This document shows, piece by piece, positions 42,206-54,658 of a stretch of 64,000 nucleotides of DNA. The DNA is taken from contig JAULJL010000024.1 of the NCBI GenBank assembly GCA_030761205.1, positions 22,810,126-22,874,125 of the forward strand. Direction: 5' to 3'. A program made the position numbers and the translations under genes. Positions within the stretch are counted from its first letter, which is position 1. Each line of letters opens with the position of its first letter. The notes beneath the pieces are model-generated. The model searched no databases. It was not told where the DNA came from and was given only the letters and a program-made list of their open reading frames with translations. This stretch comes from Fremontodendron californicum (taxonomy: Eukaryota; Streptophyta; Magnoliopsida; Malvales; Malvaceae).

Positions 42206-44035
42206 TGATAACTCGTATAATTATATAGTTTTTAGTTATATTTTATTATTGTTTTGTATCAAATACGAGTTATTATTGCTTAGTCTAATTGTGTTTATGA
42301 TTTTTTATATTTTTATGTAATTTGGTGTTTTTCACGAGTTTCTTTGAGTGATTTCAGATTACTAGGTTAAATCAAGAATTAAGGGCAAATCCAGTTCAGT
42401 TTCAGTTCCGACACCTTTTTCCATATCAGCTATATCTGGCGTTTCACTAAAGCAATAAGGCTGAAATTTTAACAGTGCAAAGTTAAGAGGCATATCTAAC
42501 TTTTTCATGTTTTACACTTCTTGAAACGGAGTCGTTTTCCCTAGCGAAATCGACCATCAAGTTGGCTGATGTGCAATGACGTCTGTGCTGACCTGTTTTG
42601 GTATTTTGCCCATATCTTCTGATCCACATTAGCAAATGAGCTGATTCCAACGACTATGAATCACTAACTGATAGGGGAACATTTTTCTAGAAGACCATGT
42701 GATCAGATCAAGCTTCCAATATTGAAAAAATTGACCATCAAGTTGGCTGATCAAAACTGTCATACAATATGACGAAAATTGTTAGAAAAATGCACCCACC
42801 TATTATACCTACCTTTGAAATTTGTAAAGCTTGTCTCTTGTCATTTAGTCCTCCAAAATGTGTATAAATAGAGGGCCTTGGATGATTGTAGGAGGTATTG
42901 TACATTGGTAGGATATTAGCCATTGTAATAAAATTCTCTAAGTTTTCTTCTTCTTTCTTTTCTCTAGTTTTCTTTTTCTTTATTTTCTTCTTCTTCTTTC
43001 TTTCTTTTATTTCCTTCTTAGATTCTCTTAAATTTTATGTTTATGTTTACAATGCCTATGCTAGGCTAAACTTCTATTTGGTTAAGGGTGATTTCAAAGC
43101 CCTAGACATGTTTTGTGATTGATTTTCAGATTCTATCTATCATTAATTTTCTATCAAAGTTGCTTATGTTCTTCTACAAGAATTGTTCATGATGTTGTCT
43201 TGATTTATTTAGGTGTACAACTAGATAGATCTTGATAATTATCTATTGCTAGTCTAGGAGTCTTGATCCGTGTAATTGTCTTGATTTTCTATTCATAAGT
43301 GGCAATTTGTGATTAATGATTATGGTCAAGTTTTCAATAATTGCAAAGTGGAACATAACCTAAGTTGAACAATCCGAGCTTATGTGTTTGTTGCTTAGAT
43401 CAACCTATCTTTCTCATCATAAAGCTGCCATTAAATTGAATTTAGAGAGCTTATTCTAGGTTGTTTAATGGTTAGAGATTAAATAGAGAGCTTGTTCTAT
43501 TTAACGACAAACTAAGGAAAGATTGGGATAACAGAGCTTGTTGTTATCTACGGTTGTTAACTTTGATAGTTGGTTGATATTGATAGATCTGAAATTGATT
43601 CTTAATGATGTCTAGTGGTGGAGAATGAAACCGTAACCATATTCTTCATATTTGATTCTTCTTACTTACTTGTTTTCTTACTTTTCTAGTTTGCTTATTT
43701 TTAAAAGTATATTTATTTTTATTGGCTGGTTATACCGCCTAATTTGTATATTAACTTTGTTTTATTTTTATTGGCTGGTTATACCGCCTAATTTAGTATA
43801 TATATTTTTATTGGCTGGTTATACCGCCTTGCATCTTATTCTTATTATTTACTTTAGTTTAAATCTGGCTTCAAAAACCCCTTTTCTTTTATTGTTTTCT
43901 TTGAACGTAAGTTATAAACTAATAACTCATAGATTAAAACCCAATCCCTGAGGACTCGACCCTTGCTAATCATTATACTTACAATTGATCTTTTTAGTGC
44001 AAGGTTAAATAAGATACACTCTTTTGGGTGCATCA
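42206..44035 (+). mobile_element. Element C: 5' LTR-A (1830 bp)
   Basis: TGATAACTCG to GGGTGCATCA, with one U3 unit, TATA box (GTGTATAAATAGAGGG, about 42860) and three minisatellite units. It is followed by the primer site TGGCGCCGTTGCCGGGGA at 44042-44059. Confidence 0.92.
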
Positions 44036-44041
44036 AATTTT

Positions 44042-44059
44042 TGGCGCCGTTGCCGGGGA
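44042..44059 (+). other. Primer binding site, tRNA-Asp type, element C
   Basis: TGGCGCCGTTGCCGGGGA, perfect match. Confidence 0.92.
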
Positions 44060-44169
44060 TTGTTTTCTTTAGTTTATTTGTTACTTGGTTTATTCTTATT
44101 TTCAGTTCTAATTAGTATTATTTTCTTGTACATACATGTTTTTCTTTTCAAATTTTGAAAAAAAAAAAG

Positions 44170-45105
44170 ATGGAATTAAGCAATCTAACACTTGAAGAGT
44201 TGGTGGCATACATGAACATGGAGAATCAAGAAGCCAATCTCACTTCTTCAGTTCAACAATTGGCCATGGGAGGATGTCAAGGCCATCAATGGTTCCAAGA
44301 CCAACCGCATGATCATTACTCCAACACTTACCATGAGGGATGGTGGGATCATACTAATTATGGCTACTCGAAAAATTACCAAGAAGTAGATCCTTATGCC
44401 AATTACACTCATCCATCTAGCTTCAATCAATCATGGTCTCAAGAACCAGATCTTTTTCAACCACCACTTATGACTCAAAACTCAGGTACTTCTTTAGAAG
44501 ATCTTGTATATTCTCTTGTTACTGATACTTTGCAATTTCAACAGGAAACAAGGGCAAGCATCCAGAGTTTGGAAAGGCAAATGAGCCTATTGGCTAGTAG
44601 TATGGTGGGATGGGTAGCACAAAGATCTGAAGAACTCCCAGCCCAAACGATGGTTAACCCAAAGGAGAATGCTACTATTGTGACCTTGAAGAATGAGGAA
44701 CAAGATTAGGATGAAACAAAATTAGAGATGGATTCTATTCTTGAGGATAATGAAGCCAAAGATCCAAATAAGAGTATTTCGGCACCTGAGGTAACGTTTA
44801 AGGTTTCACTTTTTACTAATGTTTCTTCCCCACCTTTTCCTAGTAGATTTGCAAAGTTCAAGGAGGAAGAACATGAACAACACATGCCGGAAACCTTAAA
44901 CAACTTGTTTGTGGAGGTCATTCAACAAGTATCAAAATATGCTCCATTCCTCGATGACATATGCACCACAAAGGATGATGGAATAATACTTGTAATGGAG
45001 AATGCATCCATTGTGCAAAGAAAGTTTCCTCTCAAACGCATAAATTTGGGAAATTTCATGTATGAGCCTGACAAGCCTAAAATGCCAAGAAGGGGTGTTG
45101 GTTAG
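44170..45105 (+). pseudogene. gag: Short gag of element C (one nonsense codon)
   Basis: MELSNLTLEELVAYMNMEN start, as in D and E. A GAG-to-TAG change at about 44707 stops it after EEQD; the frame then stays open to the normal end MYEPDKPKMPRRGVG at 45105. No capsid domain or zinc knuckle. Confidence 0.88.
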
Positions 45106-45127
45106 GTTCAAAACACTAAATCAAGTG

Positions 45128-45153
45128 CTAATTGGGGGAGGCAGCCTAATTAG
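45128..45153 (+). other. Post-gag hairpin with compensatory change (element C)
   Basis: CTAATTGGG pairs with CCTAATTAG. Compared with B, E and F, the T-A pair near the base has become C-G (both sides changed) and one G-C pair has become G-T, which still pairs as G-U in RNA. This supports a structure at RNA level. Confidence 0.6.
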
Positions 45154-45607
45154 TGAAAGCATTGCCAAACTGCCATCCTCAGATTTGCTCTCTTTTTCTT
45201 TATCTTTTTCTTATATTTTTTTTTTTGCTAATTGTGTTTAGTATTTCTAAGTTCATTTAGGCTGCATAAGTTTATTTTGTTTATTAGTTCTTTTCACTTA
45301 CACATGATTCTTTCATTTGGGATTAATAGCATTACATTAATGACAATGTAAGAATTATGTGTGGGGGGAAGAATTTAGGATTTTATTTAGAGTGTTTTGT
45401 TTTTGTGTCTTTTTATGTTGTTTTTCTTTCTGATCCTTGTTTTGAAAATAACTAGATGTAAATATAATTTTTATTTTTTTTAACCCCGGTTAAATGGCGG
45501 ATAACGGTACTCCGTGATTATTTAAGTCGGTTCCATCAGCTACCCACAAAACTGATATTGTATATAAATTTCTCTTTCAATTTCTCTTTAATTTTTTTTT
45601 TTTCAGG

Positions 45608-46144
45608 GTGGATGATATTCTCACAAGATTGCAGAAACGATTTCCTCCTTTTCCTCGAAATATTTTACTGAAGCTTTACCAAGTTCGATTTGAAAGATTA
45701 AGAATACTTATGCACAAAGGGATTCCTGAAGACATACGTTGGATAATTGAAGCCAAGGTACATGAAGATGAATATCTTCCTGTTTTGCATTTACCAGGTA
45801 CAGGTAGAAGCACTTTTGCAAAGAAGCGACGAGCAAAGCGCATGAGTTCAAACTGCCACAAATGTGCACGATGGACGTGTAACGGTAAATGTCGTTCTAT
45901 TGGGATTCCGTCCTCTAATCGAGATGATAAAATTGAATTCATTAAGGATTGACTGAGTAAGGAAAATTTGAGTAATATCCAACTTTCTCTTGAGACGCAT
46001 CCTAGTGGAGACGTACAAAGAGAAATTCTTGATTTATGGCCGCAATTCCAAAGGGAATGGCAACATCTTGGGAATCTGATGTTAAAAGACCCTGTTTGCC
46101 AGCTTGTAAGAAAACTGGATGGGAAGCATATCCTCGACTCATAG
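45608..46144 (+). pseudogene. Cys-rich gene of the cassette, copy in C (broken)
   Basis: The start ATG is changed to GTG, and a GGA-to-TGA change at about 45950 stops the frame after 114 codons. The four Cys and the basic patch are still encoded before the stop. Confidence 0.88.
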
Positions 46145-46507
46145 AAGGCGTTTAAGCCGTTTCTGGACGTAAAACCAGAGGAAGATGTGAGCCACAATCA
46201 CGACTACAATAAATGACTTCTCAGCTTTTGGTTTGATTTGCAATAACTTCATTTCGGTTTAATTTACGTGTTGTTCGATTTGTGTAATTATTCTCATTTT
46301 TTTTATTGGTCTTTTACGGTTGATTTTTCTTCTCTTTTTGATTTTCTTCCTGAAATCACGCAAAAATCTTTTGTTAGGTAGGTTAACATTTTCTTCTGAC
46401 AGGTCAAATATACTTTCGGCGACATTATTACTCTTGTCTGATTCACTACTCAGTCCTCTATATATTACACCATCTACTCATTCTCTTTCATGCACTCGAA
46501 AAAAAAA

Positions 46508-47155
46508 ATGGAAAGTACTTCATCCCAGCGCATTGAAAAAATTTGTGTCTTTGGAGGTGCTTATCCAGGGAAAAATAAAATATTAGCTGATGAAGCCATA
46601 AGAGTTGGAGTACTACTTGCCCAACAAAAGATCCAGTTGATTTATGGAGGCGGTAGTACGGGTTTAATGGGAGGAGTCGCTACAGCAGCACACGCCGGAG
46701 GAAGTCCAGTTCTAGGAATCGTTCCAAAACTATTCACAGGTTTTTGTGGACCTACCGTGGGTAAGGAAATACAAGTCTGGAGTATCCCTGAACGGATGAC
46801 AATCATGTACCATTGTGCCGATGCATTCATTGCTTTACCAGGAGGTCTGGGTACATTGGAAGAAATAGCTTGCGTGGCTTCTTGGTCATCTTTGGTCACA
46901 AAAAAGAAACCCATTGGTTTGCTTAATATTAATGGTTATTTTAGTAATTTGCTTTCATATTTAGATAATGCTGTGGAAAATGGATTCATGTTTTCAGAGG
47001 CAAGGAGAACCATAATTTCTGCTACAACCATTGAAGATTTACTCAAAAAGCTCCAAGCTTATGAGTATTTATCTGCTACGGTTGTTTCGCAAACGCTCGG
47101 AAAAAGAAAAAGAGATATGGACGAGCAAGGAGTGGATTGCACTTTGTCTTTGTGA
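46508..47155 (+). CDS. LOG: LOG-like cytokinin-activating enzyme, copy in C (intact, 215 aa)
   Basis: Full-length LOG frame with all motifs (YGGGSTGLMG, PERMTIM, PGGLGTLEE). Compared with A it has scattered amino-acid changes, among them KIEKICVF-type Glu for Lys at 10, KNKILADE, GGVATAAH, CADAF and VTKKKP, none at the catalytic Arg or Glu. It stays open although the Cys-rich gene just upstream in the same element is dead. Start as in A, after an A run that follows a TTTCATGCACTCG context; here the acceptor CAG is changed to CAT, which may matter if splicing is used. Confidence 0.88.
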   Translation: MESTSSQRIEKICVFGGAYPGKNKILADEAIRVGVLLAQQKIQLIYGGGSTGLMGGVATAAHAGGSPVLGIVPKLFTGFCGPTVGKEIQVWSIPERMTIMYHCADAFIALPGGLGTLEEIACVASWSSLVTKKKPIGLLNINGYFSNLLSYLDNAVENGFMFSEARRTIISATTIEDLLKKLQAYEYLSATVVSQTLGKRKRDMDEQGVDCTLSL

Positions 47156-47549
47156 CATTATCTAACATTTTGTTTGTTGTGTCTCAGTTATAATAAGTGG
47201 TTAGCAACCTCTGCAGGTAATATCTCCTAAATTCTACCTTTAAAATTTGACATTGGGGACAATGTCATATTTTAGTAGGGGGTAAGGGACATATTTTGCT
47301 AATTTAAAAAAAAAAAAAATTTGTTGTGTTTTAAGCCATTTAGAAGTATTCATTCTGAACAAGGTCTGAGTAAGAGAGACTTGAGACATACCTTGTCAGT
47401 TTGATTTCTTCTTTTCAAAAAAAAAAAAAAATTTCTTGTGTTTTAAGCCATTTAGAAGTATTCATTCTGAACAAGGTCTGAGTAAGGGAGACTTGAGACA
47501 TACCTTGTCAGTTTGATTTCTTCTTTTCAAAAAAAAAAAAGTTTGTTGT
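47156..47549 (+). repeat. 3' repeats of element C, interrupted by D
   Basis: Hairpin TGACATTG-GGGA-CAATGTCA near 47250, then two units with AGAAGTATTCATTCTGAAC separated by A runs. The third unit is split by D (left part to 47549, right part from 56528). Confidence 0.75.
47545..47549 (+). other. Target-site duplication GTTGT, left side of element D
   Basis: GTTGT at 47545-47549 and again at 56523-56527. The joined context (TTTGTTGTGTTTTAAGC) matches the uninterrupted repeats in A and F. Confidence 0.95.
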
Positions 47550-49453
47550 TGATAACTCGTATAATTATATAGTTTTTAGTTATGTTTTATTATTGTTTTG
47601 TGTCAAATACGAGTTATTATTGTTTAGTCTAATTGTGTTTATGATCTTTTATATTTTTATGTAATTTGGTGTTTTTCACAAGTTTCTTTGAGTGATTTCA
47701 GATTACTAGAATTAAGGGTAAATCCAGTTCAGTTCCAGTTCCGACACCTTTTGCCATATCAGCTATATCTCGAGTTTCACTGAAGCAATAAGGCTGCAAT
47801 TTGTAGCCGTGCAAAGCTAAGAGGTATATTTATCTTTTTCATGTTTTACACTTCTTGAAACGGAGTCGTTTTCCCTAGCGAAATCGACCATGAAGTTGGC
47901 TGATGTGCAATGACGTCTGTGCTGATCGGTTTTCGTATGTTGCCCATATCTTCTTATCCACATCAGCAAATGAGCTGATTCCAACGGCTATGGATCAGTA
48001 ACTGATAGGGTAACATTTTTCTAGAATACCATGTGATCATATAAGGCCTGCAAAATTGACAAAATCTACCATCAAGTTGGCTGATCAAAATCGTCATGTA
48101 TGACGAAAATTGTTAGAAAATGCACCCACCTATTATACCTACCTTTGAAATTTGTAAAGCTTGTCTCTTGTCATTTAGCCCTCCAAAATGTGTATAAATA
48201 GAGGGCCTTGGATGATTGTAAGGGATCATATTGTACATAGGTAGGATATTAGCCATTTTAATAAAATTCTCTAAGTTTTCTTCTTCTTTCTTTTCTCTAG
48301 TTTTCTTTCTTTTCTCTAGTTTTCTTTTTCTTTAGAGAGAGCAAGAGGTTGGATAATTAATATTCTTCCTCTTCTTCTTTCTTTCTTTTATTTTCTTCTT
48401 AGATTTTCTTTAATTTTATGTTTATGTTTATAATGCCTATGCTAGGCTAAACTTCTATTTGGTTAAGGGTGATTTCAAAGCCCTAGACATGTTTTATGAT
48501 TGATTTTCAGATTCTATCTATCATTAATTTTCTATCAAAGTTGCTTATGTTCTTCTACAAGAATTGTTCATGATGTTGTCTTGATTTGTTTAGGTGTACA
48601 ACTAGATAGATCTTGATAATTATCTATTGCTAGTTTAGGAGTCTTGATCCGTGTAATTGTCTTGATTTCCTATTCATAAGTGGCAATTTGTGATAATTGA
48701 TTATGGTCAAGTTTTCAATAATTGCAAAGTGGAACATAACCTAAGTTGAACAATCCGAGCTTATGTGTTTGTTGCTTAGATCAACCTATCTTTCTCATCA
48801 TAAAGCTGCCATTAAATTGAATTTAGAGAGCTTATTCTAGGTTGTTTAATGGTTAGAGATTAAATAGAGAGCTTGTTCTATTTAACGACAAACTAAGGAA
48901 AGATTGGGATAACAGAGCTTGTTGTTATCTACGGTTGTTAACTTTGATAGTTGGTTGATATTGATAGATCTGAAATTGATTCTTAATGATGTCTAGTGGT
49001 GGAGAATGAAACCTTAACCATATTTTTCATATTTGATTCTTCTTACTTACTTGTTTTCTTACTTTTCTAGTTTGCTTATTTTTAAAAGTATATATATTTT
49101 TATTGGCTGGTTATACCGCCTAATTTGTATATTAACTTTGTTTTACTTTTATTGGCTGGTTATACCGCCTAATTTAGTATATATATTTTTATTGGCTGGT
49201 TATACCGCCTAATTTAGTATATATATTTTTATTGGCTGGTTATACCGCCTTGCATCTTCTTCTTATTATTTACTTTAGTTTAAATCTGGCTTCAAAAACC
49301 CCTTTTCTTTTATTGTTCTTGAATTTAAGTTTTAAACTATTAACTTATAAACTAAAACCCAATCCCTGAGGACTCGACCCTTGCTAACTACTATACTTAC
49401 AATTTATCTTTTTAGTGCAAGGTTAAATAAGATACACTCTTTTGGGTGCATCA
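47550..49453 (+). mobile_element. Element D: 5' LTR-A (1904 bp)
   Basis: TGATAACTCG to GGGTGCATCA, with four 40-bp minisatellite units (about 49095-49250). TATA box at about 48193. Confidence 0.93.
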
Positions 49454-49462
49454 AATTTTTGG

Positions 49463-49480
49463 CGCCGTTGCCGGGGATTG
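49463..49480 (+). other. Primer binding site, tRNA-Asp type, element D (position approximate by a few bases)
   Basis: TGGCGCCGTTGCCGGGGA, perfect match, shortly after the 5' LTR. Confidence 0.88.
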
Positions 49481-49609
49481 TTTTCTTTAGTTTATTTGTT
49501 ACTTGGTTTATTCTTATTTTCAGTTCTAATTAGTTTTATTTTCTTGTACGTACAGGTTTTTATTACCAAATTTTGAAAAAAAAAAAGAAAAAAAAAAGAA
49601 AAAAAAACG

Positions 49610-50549
49610 ATGGAATTGAGCAATCTAACACTTGAAGAGTTGGTGGCATACATGAACTTGGAGAATCAACAAGCCAATCTCACCTCCCTAGTTCAACAAT
49701 TGGCCATGGGAGGATGTCAAGGCCATCAAGGGTTCCAAGACCAACAGTATGATCATTACTCAAAAACTTACCATGAGGGATGGTGGGATCATACTAATTA
49801 TGGCTACTCGAAAAATTACCAAGAAGTAGATCCTTATGCCAATTACACTCATCCATCTAGTTTCAATCAATCATCGTCTCAAGAACCAGATCTTTTTCAA
49901 CCACCACATATGACTCAAAACTCAGGTACTTCTTTAGAAGATCTTGTATATTCTCTTGTTACTGATACTTTGCAATTTCAACAGGAAACAAGGGCAAGCA
50001 TCCAGAGTTTGGAAAGGCAAATGAGCCTATTGGCTAGTAGTATGGTGGGATGGGTAGCACAAAGATCTGAAGAACTCCCAGCCCAAATGATGATTAACCC
50101 AAAGGAGAATGCTACTATTGTGACCTTGAGGAATGAGGAACAAGATGAGGATGAGACAAAATTAGAGATGAATTCTATTCTTGAAAATAATGAAGCTTCA
50201 ATTCCGAAAGAGAGTACTTCGGCACCTGAGGTAACGTTTAAGGTTCCACTTTTTGCTAATGTTTCTTCTCCACCTTTTCCTAGTAGATTTGCAAAGTTCA
50301 AGGAGGAAGAACATGAACAACACATGCCGGAAACCTTAAACAACTTGTTTGTGGATGCCATTCAACAAGTATCAAAATATGCTCCATTCCTCGATGAGCT
50401 ATGGCACCACAAAGGATGATGGAATAATACTTGTAATGGAGAATGCATCCACTATTGTGCAAAGAAACCGCCCTACAAAACGCACAAATTCGAGAAGTTT
50501 CTTGTATGATCTTGCAAATCCTAAACAGCCAAGAAGGGGTGTTGGTTAG
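49610..50549 (+). pseudogene. gag: Short gag of element D (late frameshift)
   Basis: MELSNLTLEELVAYMNLEN start after a long A-rich leader. Open for 269 codons (to 50419), then an extra base near 50400 (GAGCTATGGCACC) shifts the frame. The original frame continues to 50549 with a tail NRPTKRTNSRSFLYDLANPK that otherwise occurs only in G. It contains the gag linker (QNSGTSLEDLVYSLVT, SSPPFPSRFAKFKEEEHEQ) but no capsid or zinc knuckle. Confidence 0.85.
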
Positions 50550-51003
50550 GTTGGACAACTTAAACCAAGCGCTTCTTGGGAGGCAACCCAAAAGGATGGA
50601 GAGCATCTATTATATCAGATTTGCATATTCCTTACTCTCCATCATTCTATCTTTTATTGTTTTTCTTTTCTTTTGTTTAATAGTTCTTTTCTCTTACATA
50701 TAATTCTTGCATTGGGGGATAATAGCATTACATTAATGACAATGTAAAATTTATGTGTGGGGGGAAGAATTTAGGATTCTATTTAGAGTGTTTTGTTTTT
50801 GAGTTTTTTTATGTTGTTTTTCTTTCTGATCCTTGTTTTGAAAATAACTAGATGTAAATATAATTTTTTTTTACCCCGGTTAAATGGCGGATAACGGTAC
50901 TCCGTGATTATTTAAATCGGTTCCATCAGCTACCCACAAAACTGATATTGTATATAAATTTCTCTTCCAATTTCTCTTTCAATTTTTTTCATTTTTTTTC
51001 AGG
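50550..51003 (+). other. Spacer between gag and cassette in element D
   Basis: No gene. The first part (CAAGCGCTTCTTGGGAGG and about 130 nt on) is nearly identical to the DNA after gag-pol in A rather than to the other short-gag elements. It then contains a weaker hairpin near 50730 and the usual upstream part of the cassette (CCCCGGTTAAATGGCGGATA, TATA-like motif, T-rich acceptor tract). Confidence 0.7.
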
Positions 51004-51540
51004 ATGGATGATATTCTCACAAGATTGCAGAAACGATTTCCTCCTTTTCCTCGAAATATTTTACTGAAGCTTTACCAAGTTCGATTTGAAAGATTAAGAA
51101 TGCTTATGCACAAAGGGATTCATGAATACATACGTTGGATAATTGAAGCCAAGGTACGTGAAGATGAATATCTTCCTGTTTTGCATTTACCAGGTACAGG
51201 TAGAAGCACTTTTGCAAAGAAGCGACGAGCAAAGCGCATGAGTTCAAATTGCCACAAATGTGCAAGATGGACGTGTAATGGTAAATGTCGTTCTATTGGG
51301 ATTCCGTCCTCTAATCGAGATGATAAAATTGAATTCATTAAGGATGGACTGAGTAAAGAGAATTTGGGTAATATCCAACTTTCTCTTGAGACGCATCCTA
51401 GTGGAGACGTACAAAGAGAAATTCTTGATTTATGGCCGCAATTCCAAAGGGAATGGCAACATCTTGGGAATCTGATGTTAAAAGACCCTGTTTGCCAGCT
51501 TGTAAGAAAACTGGATGGGAAGCATATCCTCGACTCATAG
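51004..51540 (+). CDS. Cys-rich basic protein of the cassette, copy in D (intact, 178 aa)
   Basis: Same protein as in A with a few changes (KGIHEYIRW instead of KGIPDDIRW near residue 40; FER instead of LER). The basic patch and Cys 83, 86, 91 and 95 are kept. Preceded by the T-rich CAGG context and followed 370 nt later by intact LOG. Confidence 0.8.
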   Translation: MDDILTRLQKRFPPFPRNILLKLYQVRFERLRMLMHKGIHEYIRWIIEAKVREDEYLPVLHLPGTGRSTFAKKRRAKRMSSNCHKCARWTCNGKCRSIGIPSSNRDDKIEFIKDGLSKENLGNIQLSLETHPSGDVQREILDLWPQFQREWQHLGNLMLKDPVCQLVRKLDGKHILDS

Positions 51541-51910
51541 AAGGCGTTTAAGCCGTTTCTGGACGTAAAACCAGAGGAAGATGTGAGCCACAATCACAAC
51601 TACAATAAATGACTTCTCAGCTTTTGGTTTGATTTGCAATAACTTCATTTTGGTTTAATTTACGTGTTGTTCGATTTGTGTAATTATTCTCGTTTTTTTT
51701 TTTTTTTTGTCTTTTACGGTTGATTTTTTTCTTCTCTTTTTGATTTTCTTCCTGAAATCACGCAAAAATCTTTTGTTAGGTTAACATTTTCTTCTGACAG
51801 GTCAGATACACTTTCGGCGACATTATTACTCTTGTCTGATTCACTACTCAGTCCTCTATATATTACACCATGTACTCATTCTCTTTCAGGCACTCGAAAA
51901 AGAAAAAAAA

Positions 51911-52558
51911 ATGGAAAGTACTTCGTCCCAACGCATTAAAAAAATTTGTGTCTTTGGAGGTGCTTATCCAGGGAAAAATAACATATTTGCTGATGAAGCC
52001 ATAAGAGTTGGAGTAATACTTGCCCAACAAAAGATCCAATTGATTTATGGAGGCGGTAGTACGGGTTTAATGGGAGCAGTCGCTACAGCAGCACACGTCG
52101 GAGGAAGTCCAGTTCTAGGAATCGTGCCAAAACTATTCACAAGTTTTTGTGGACCTACCGTGGGTAAGGAAATACAAGTCTGGAGTGTCCCTGAACGGAT
52201 AACAATCATGTACCATTCTGCCGATGCATTCATTGCTTTACCAGGAGGTCTGGGTACATTGGAAGAAATAGCTTGCGTGGCTTCTTGGTCATCTTTGGTC
52301 ACAAATAAGAAACCCATTGGTTTGCTTAATATTAATGGTTATTTTAGTAATTTGCTTTCATATTTAGATAATGCTGTGCATAATGGATTCATGTTTTCAG
52401 AGGCAAGGAGAACCATAATTTCTGCTACAACCATTGAAGATTTACTCAAAAAGCTCCAAGCTTATGAGTGTTTATCTGCTACGGTTGTTTCGCAAACGCT
52501 CGGAAAAAGAAAAAGAGATATGGACGAGCAAGGAGTGGATTGCACTTTGTCTTTGTGA
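51911..52558 (+). CDS. LOG: LOG-like cytokinin-activating enzyme, copy in D (intact, 215 aa)
   Basis: Complete LOG frame with YGGGSTGLMG, PERITIM (Arg96), PGGLGTLEE (Glu119) and the CTLSL end. Changes relative to A include HVGGSP, WSVPERI and AVHNGF. The CTCTTTCAG acceptor context is intact here. Confidence 0.9.
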   Translation: MESTSSQRIKKICVFGGAYPGKNNIFADEAIRVGVILAQQKIQLIYGGGSTGLMGAVATAAHVGGSPVLGIVPKLFTSFCGPTVGKEIQVWSVPERITIMYHSADAFIALPGGLGTLEEIACVASWSSLVTNKKPIGLLNINGYFSNLLSYLDNAVHNGFMFSEARRTIISATTIEDLLKKLQAYECLSATVVSQTLGKRKRDMDEQGVDCTLSL

Positions 52559-52925
52559 CATTATCTAACATTTTGTTTGTTGTGTCTCAGTTATAATAAG
52601 TGGTTAGCAACCTCTGCAGGTAATATCTCCTAAATCCTACCTTTAAAATTTGACATTGGGGACAATGTCATATTTTAGTATGGGGTAAGGGACATATTTT
52701 GCTAATTTAAAAAAAAAAAAAAAATTGTTGTGTTTTAAGCCATTTAGAAGTATTCATTCTGAACAAGGTCTGAGTAAGGGAGACTTGAGACATACCTTGT
52801 CAGTTTGATTTCTTCTTTTCAAAAAAAAAAAAAAAAGTTTGTTGTGTTTTAAGCAATTTAGAAGTATTCATTCTGAACAAGGTCTGAGTAAGGGAGACTT
52901 GAGACATACCTTGTCAGTTTGATTT
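52559..52925 (+). repeat. 3' repeats of element D
   Basis: Hairpin TGACATTG-GGGA-CAATGTCA near 52652, then two tandem units with A runs, as in A and F. Confidence 0.7.
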
Positions 52926-54658
52926 TAATCTTTTTATGTTTACTTGTTAATTTTTGTTTAGTATTTTAGGATTATTTAGGTTGCATGAGTTTGTTTTGTT
53001 TTGAGTCTTAGTTGTTCCTATTCTTATGTTATTAGTTCTTTTCTCTTACACATGATTCTTTCATTTGGGTTAATAGACTTACATTGAGGACAATGTAAGA
53101 ATTAAGTGTGGGGGAATGATTTAGGATTTCTTTTATTTTTGTCTACTATTTTTTTTTTATGAGTCTTTATTATTATTATTATTTTTTTAGTGTGTTTTAG
53201 TTCCTTTTTAATACAATGATGAGATATGAATTGCATAAGTCTAAAACAGATTTATTAGTGAGAAGATTTTCATGAGAATTGAGCTTGATGTCTACCTTTT
53301 TATGAGCCAATGTTAATATGATATGTTGATTGAGAAAGAAGCATGTTTAGACTTAATCTGACTTGTATAATCATCCTTGTGAGTTTTTGAGCCTATAATG
53401 ATTGATGCATTATACAAATCAATCTAATTTCTTTCTTGAGTGCTCTTATGATTACATGATTCTCTAGAACTTGCTTTAAACCATTTGAGACTATATTGAT
53501 GCATGTAACAACATGAATATGATAGAGGCATTAGGACTTTTTAACTAGGGCCAAACAGCCATCCCTTATTGATGTTCCAAGAGAACATCCCTCTAGTGAA
53601 CCAATTTGAGCCTACATTGAATAAGCTATTTATTTGGTAACCACATCTTACACCTAGCCTAAACACATTTATATCTTTACCCTTGTTCTAAAGATGGACT
53701 AGAATGTTTGAGACATATTGCAAAAACAAGGGATACTTTTTGAAAATTTGGGTTAGAACAAAAGATAAGTGTGGGGGAGGAGAAAGGCAAAAGTCAAGAG
53801 AAAAATAGAGGGAATATTGCCAAATACATTCCCATGTGAAAAAAAAAAATTTTTTTTTGAATAATCTCTTGAACTTCTAGTTAAAGAAAAGAAAAAGATG
53901 TTCGAAAGTTGGTTAGAATGAAGTAAAGGCTCAACATGAAATATTCAGCCTATGTGATTATGTACTTCTAAAGAATATTGAGAAAGTTTTATTTGCAAAA
54001 TCTTTTTTGTCTCTAAATTCTATGAAGTCTTTGGAATGTTTGTGATATCTTTTCCTTTTGTTCTTCAACCACATTACAAACCCCTTGGCCCCATTACAAC
54101 CTTGATTAAAGACCTCTTGATTTATGAAGTTGCATGATCTTTTAGTGGAGAATAGGTGGACAAGCAAGCATATGGTAGAAGTGTTTTCATGAGATTGATT
54201 GAGTGTAAACACTTTACCACTACTTTAAAGAGTGAAAATCAAGAGAGTATCCCATGTGAAAAGTTGAGATTAAGTTTGAATATGCACTATTTTGATTGAA
54301 ATATGTTAATATTGGCTTAACTCAAACTATTTACATTCAAGCAAGATTTTTTGTGAATTTCTTTAAGCTATTGATTAGTTTTTAAGACTTGTCCAATGAT
54401 TATCTCAAATTTATATTGGACGGATTAGTTATAATTATTATTTTTAGTTTTTCTTATGTTTTCAATGTTTGTGGGTATCGTCCTAGTAAACCCTCACGAG
54501 ACTAAACTCGTCCACTAGGGACACCTAGGGGTTTAAAGGCTTGTGTCACATGCTAAGTGCCACCGTGATTTCCTACGAAAATGGATTAGATTAGATTTTC
54601 TTATTTTATTTTTATTGAGTCGTTGCTAGGGACTAGCAACAATCTAAGTGTGGGGGTG
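52926..54658 (+). other. 3' non-coding interior of element D
   Basis: No gene. Contains the CTTACATTG hairpin (about 53080), G-rich tracts, the 49-nt junction block (54487-54535), the hairpin GTTGCTAG-GGA-CTAGCAAC (54622-54640) and the polypurine tract AAGTGTGGGGGTG (54646-54658). Confidence 0.75.
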
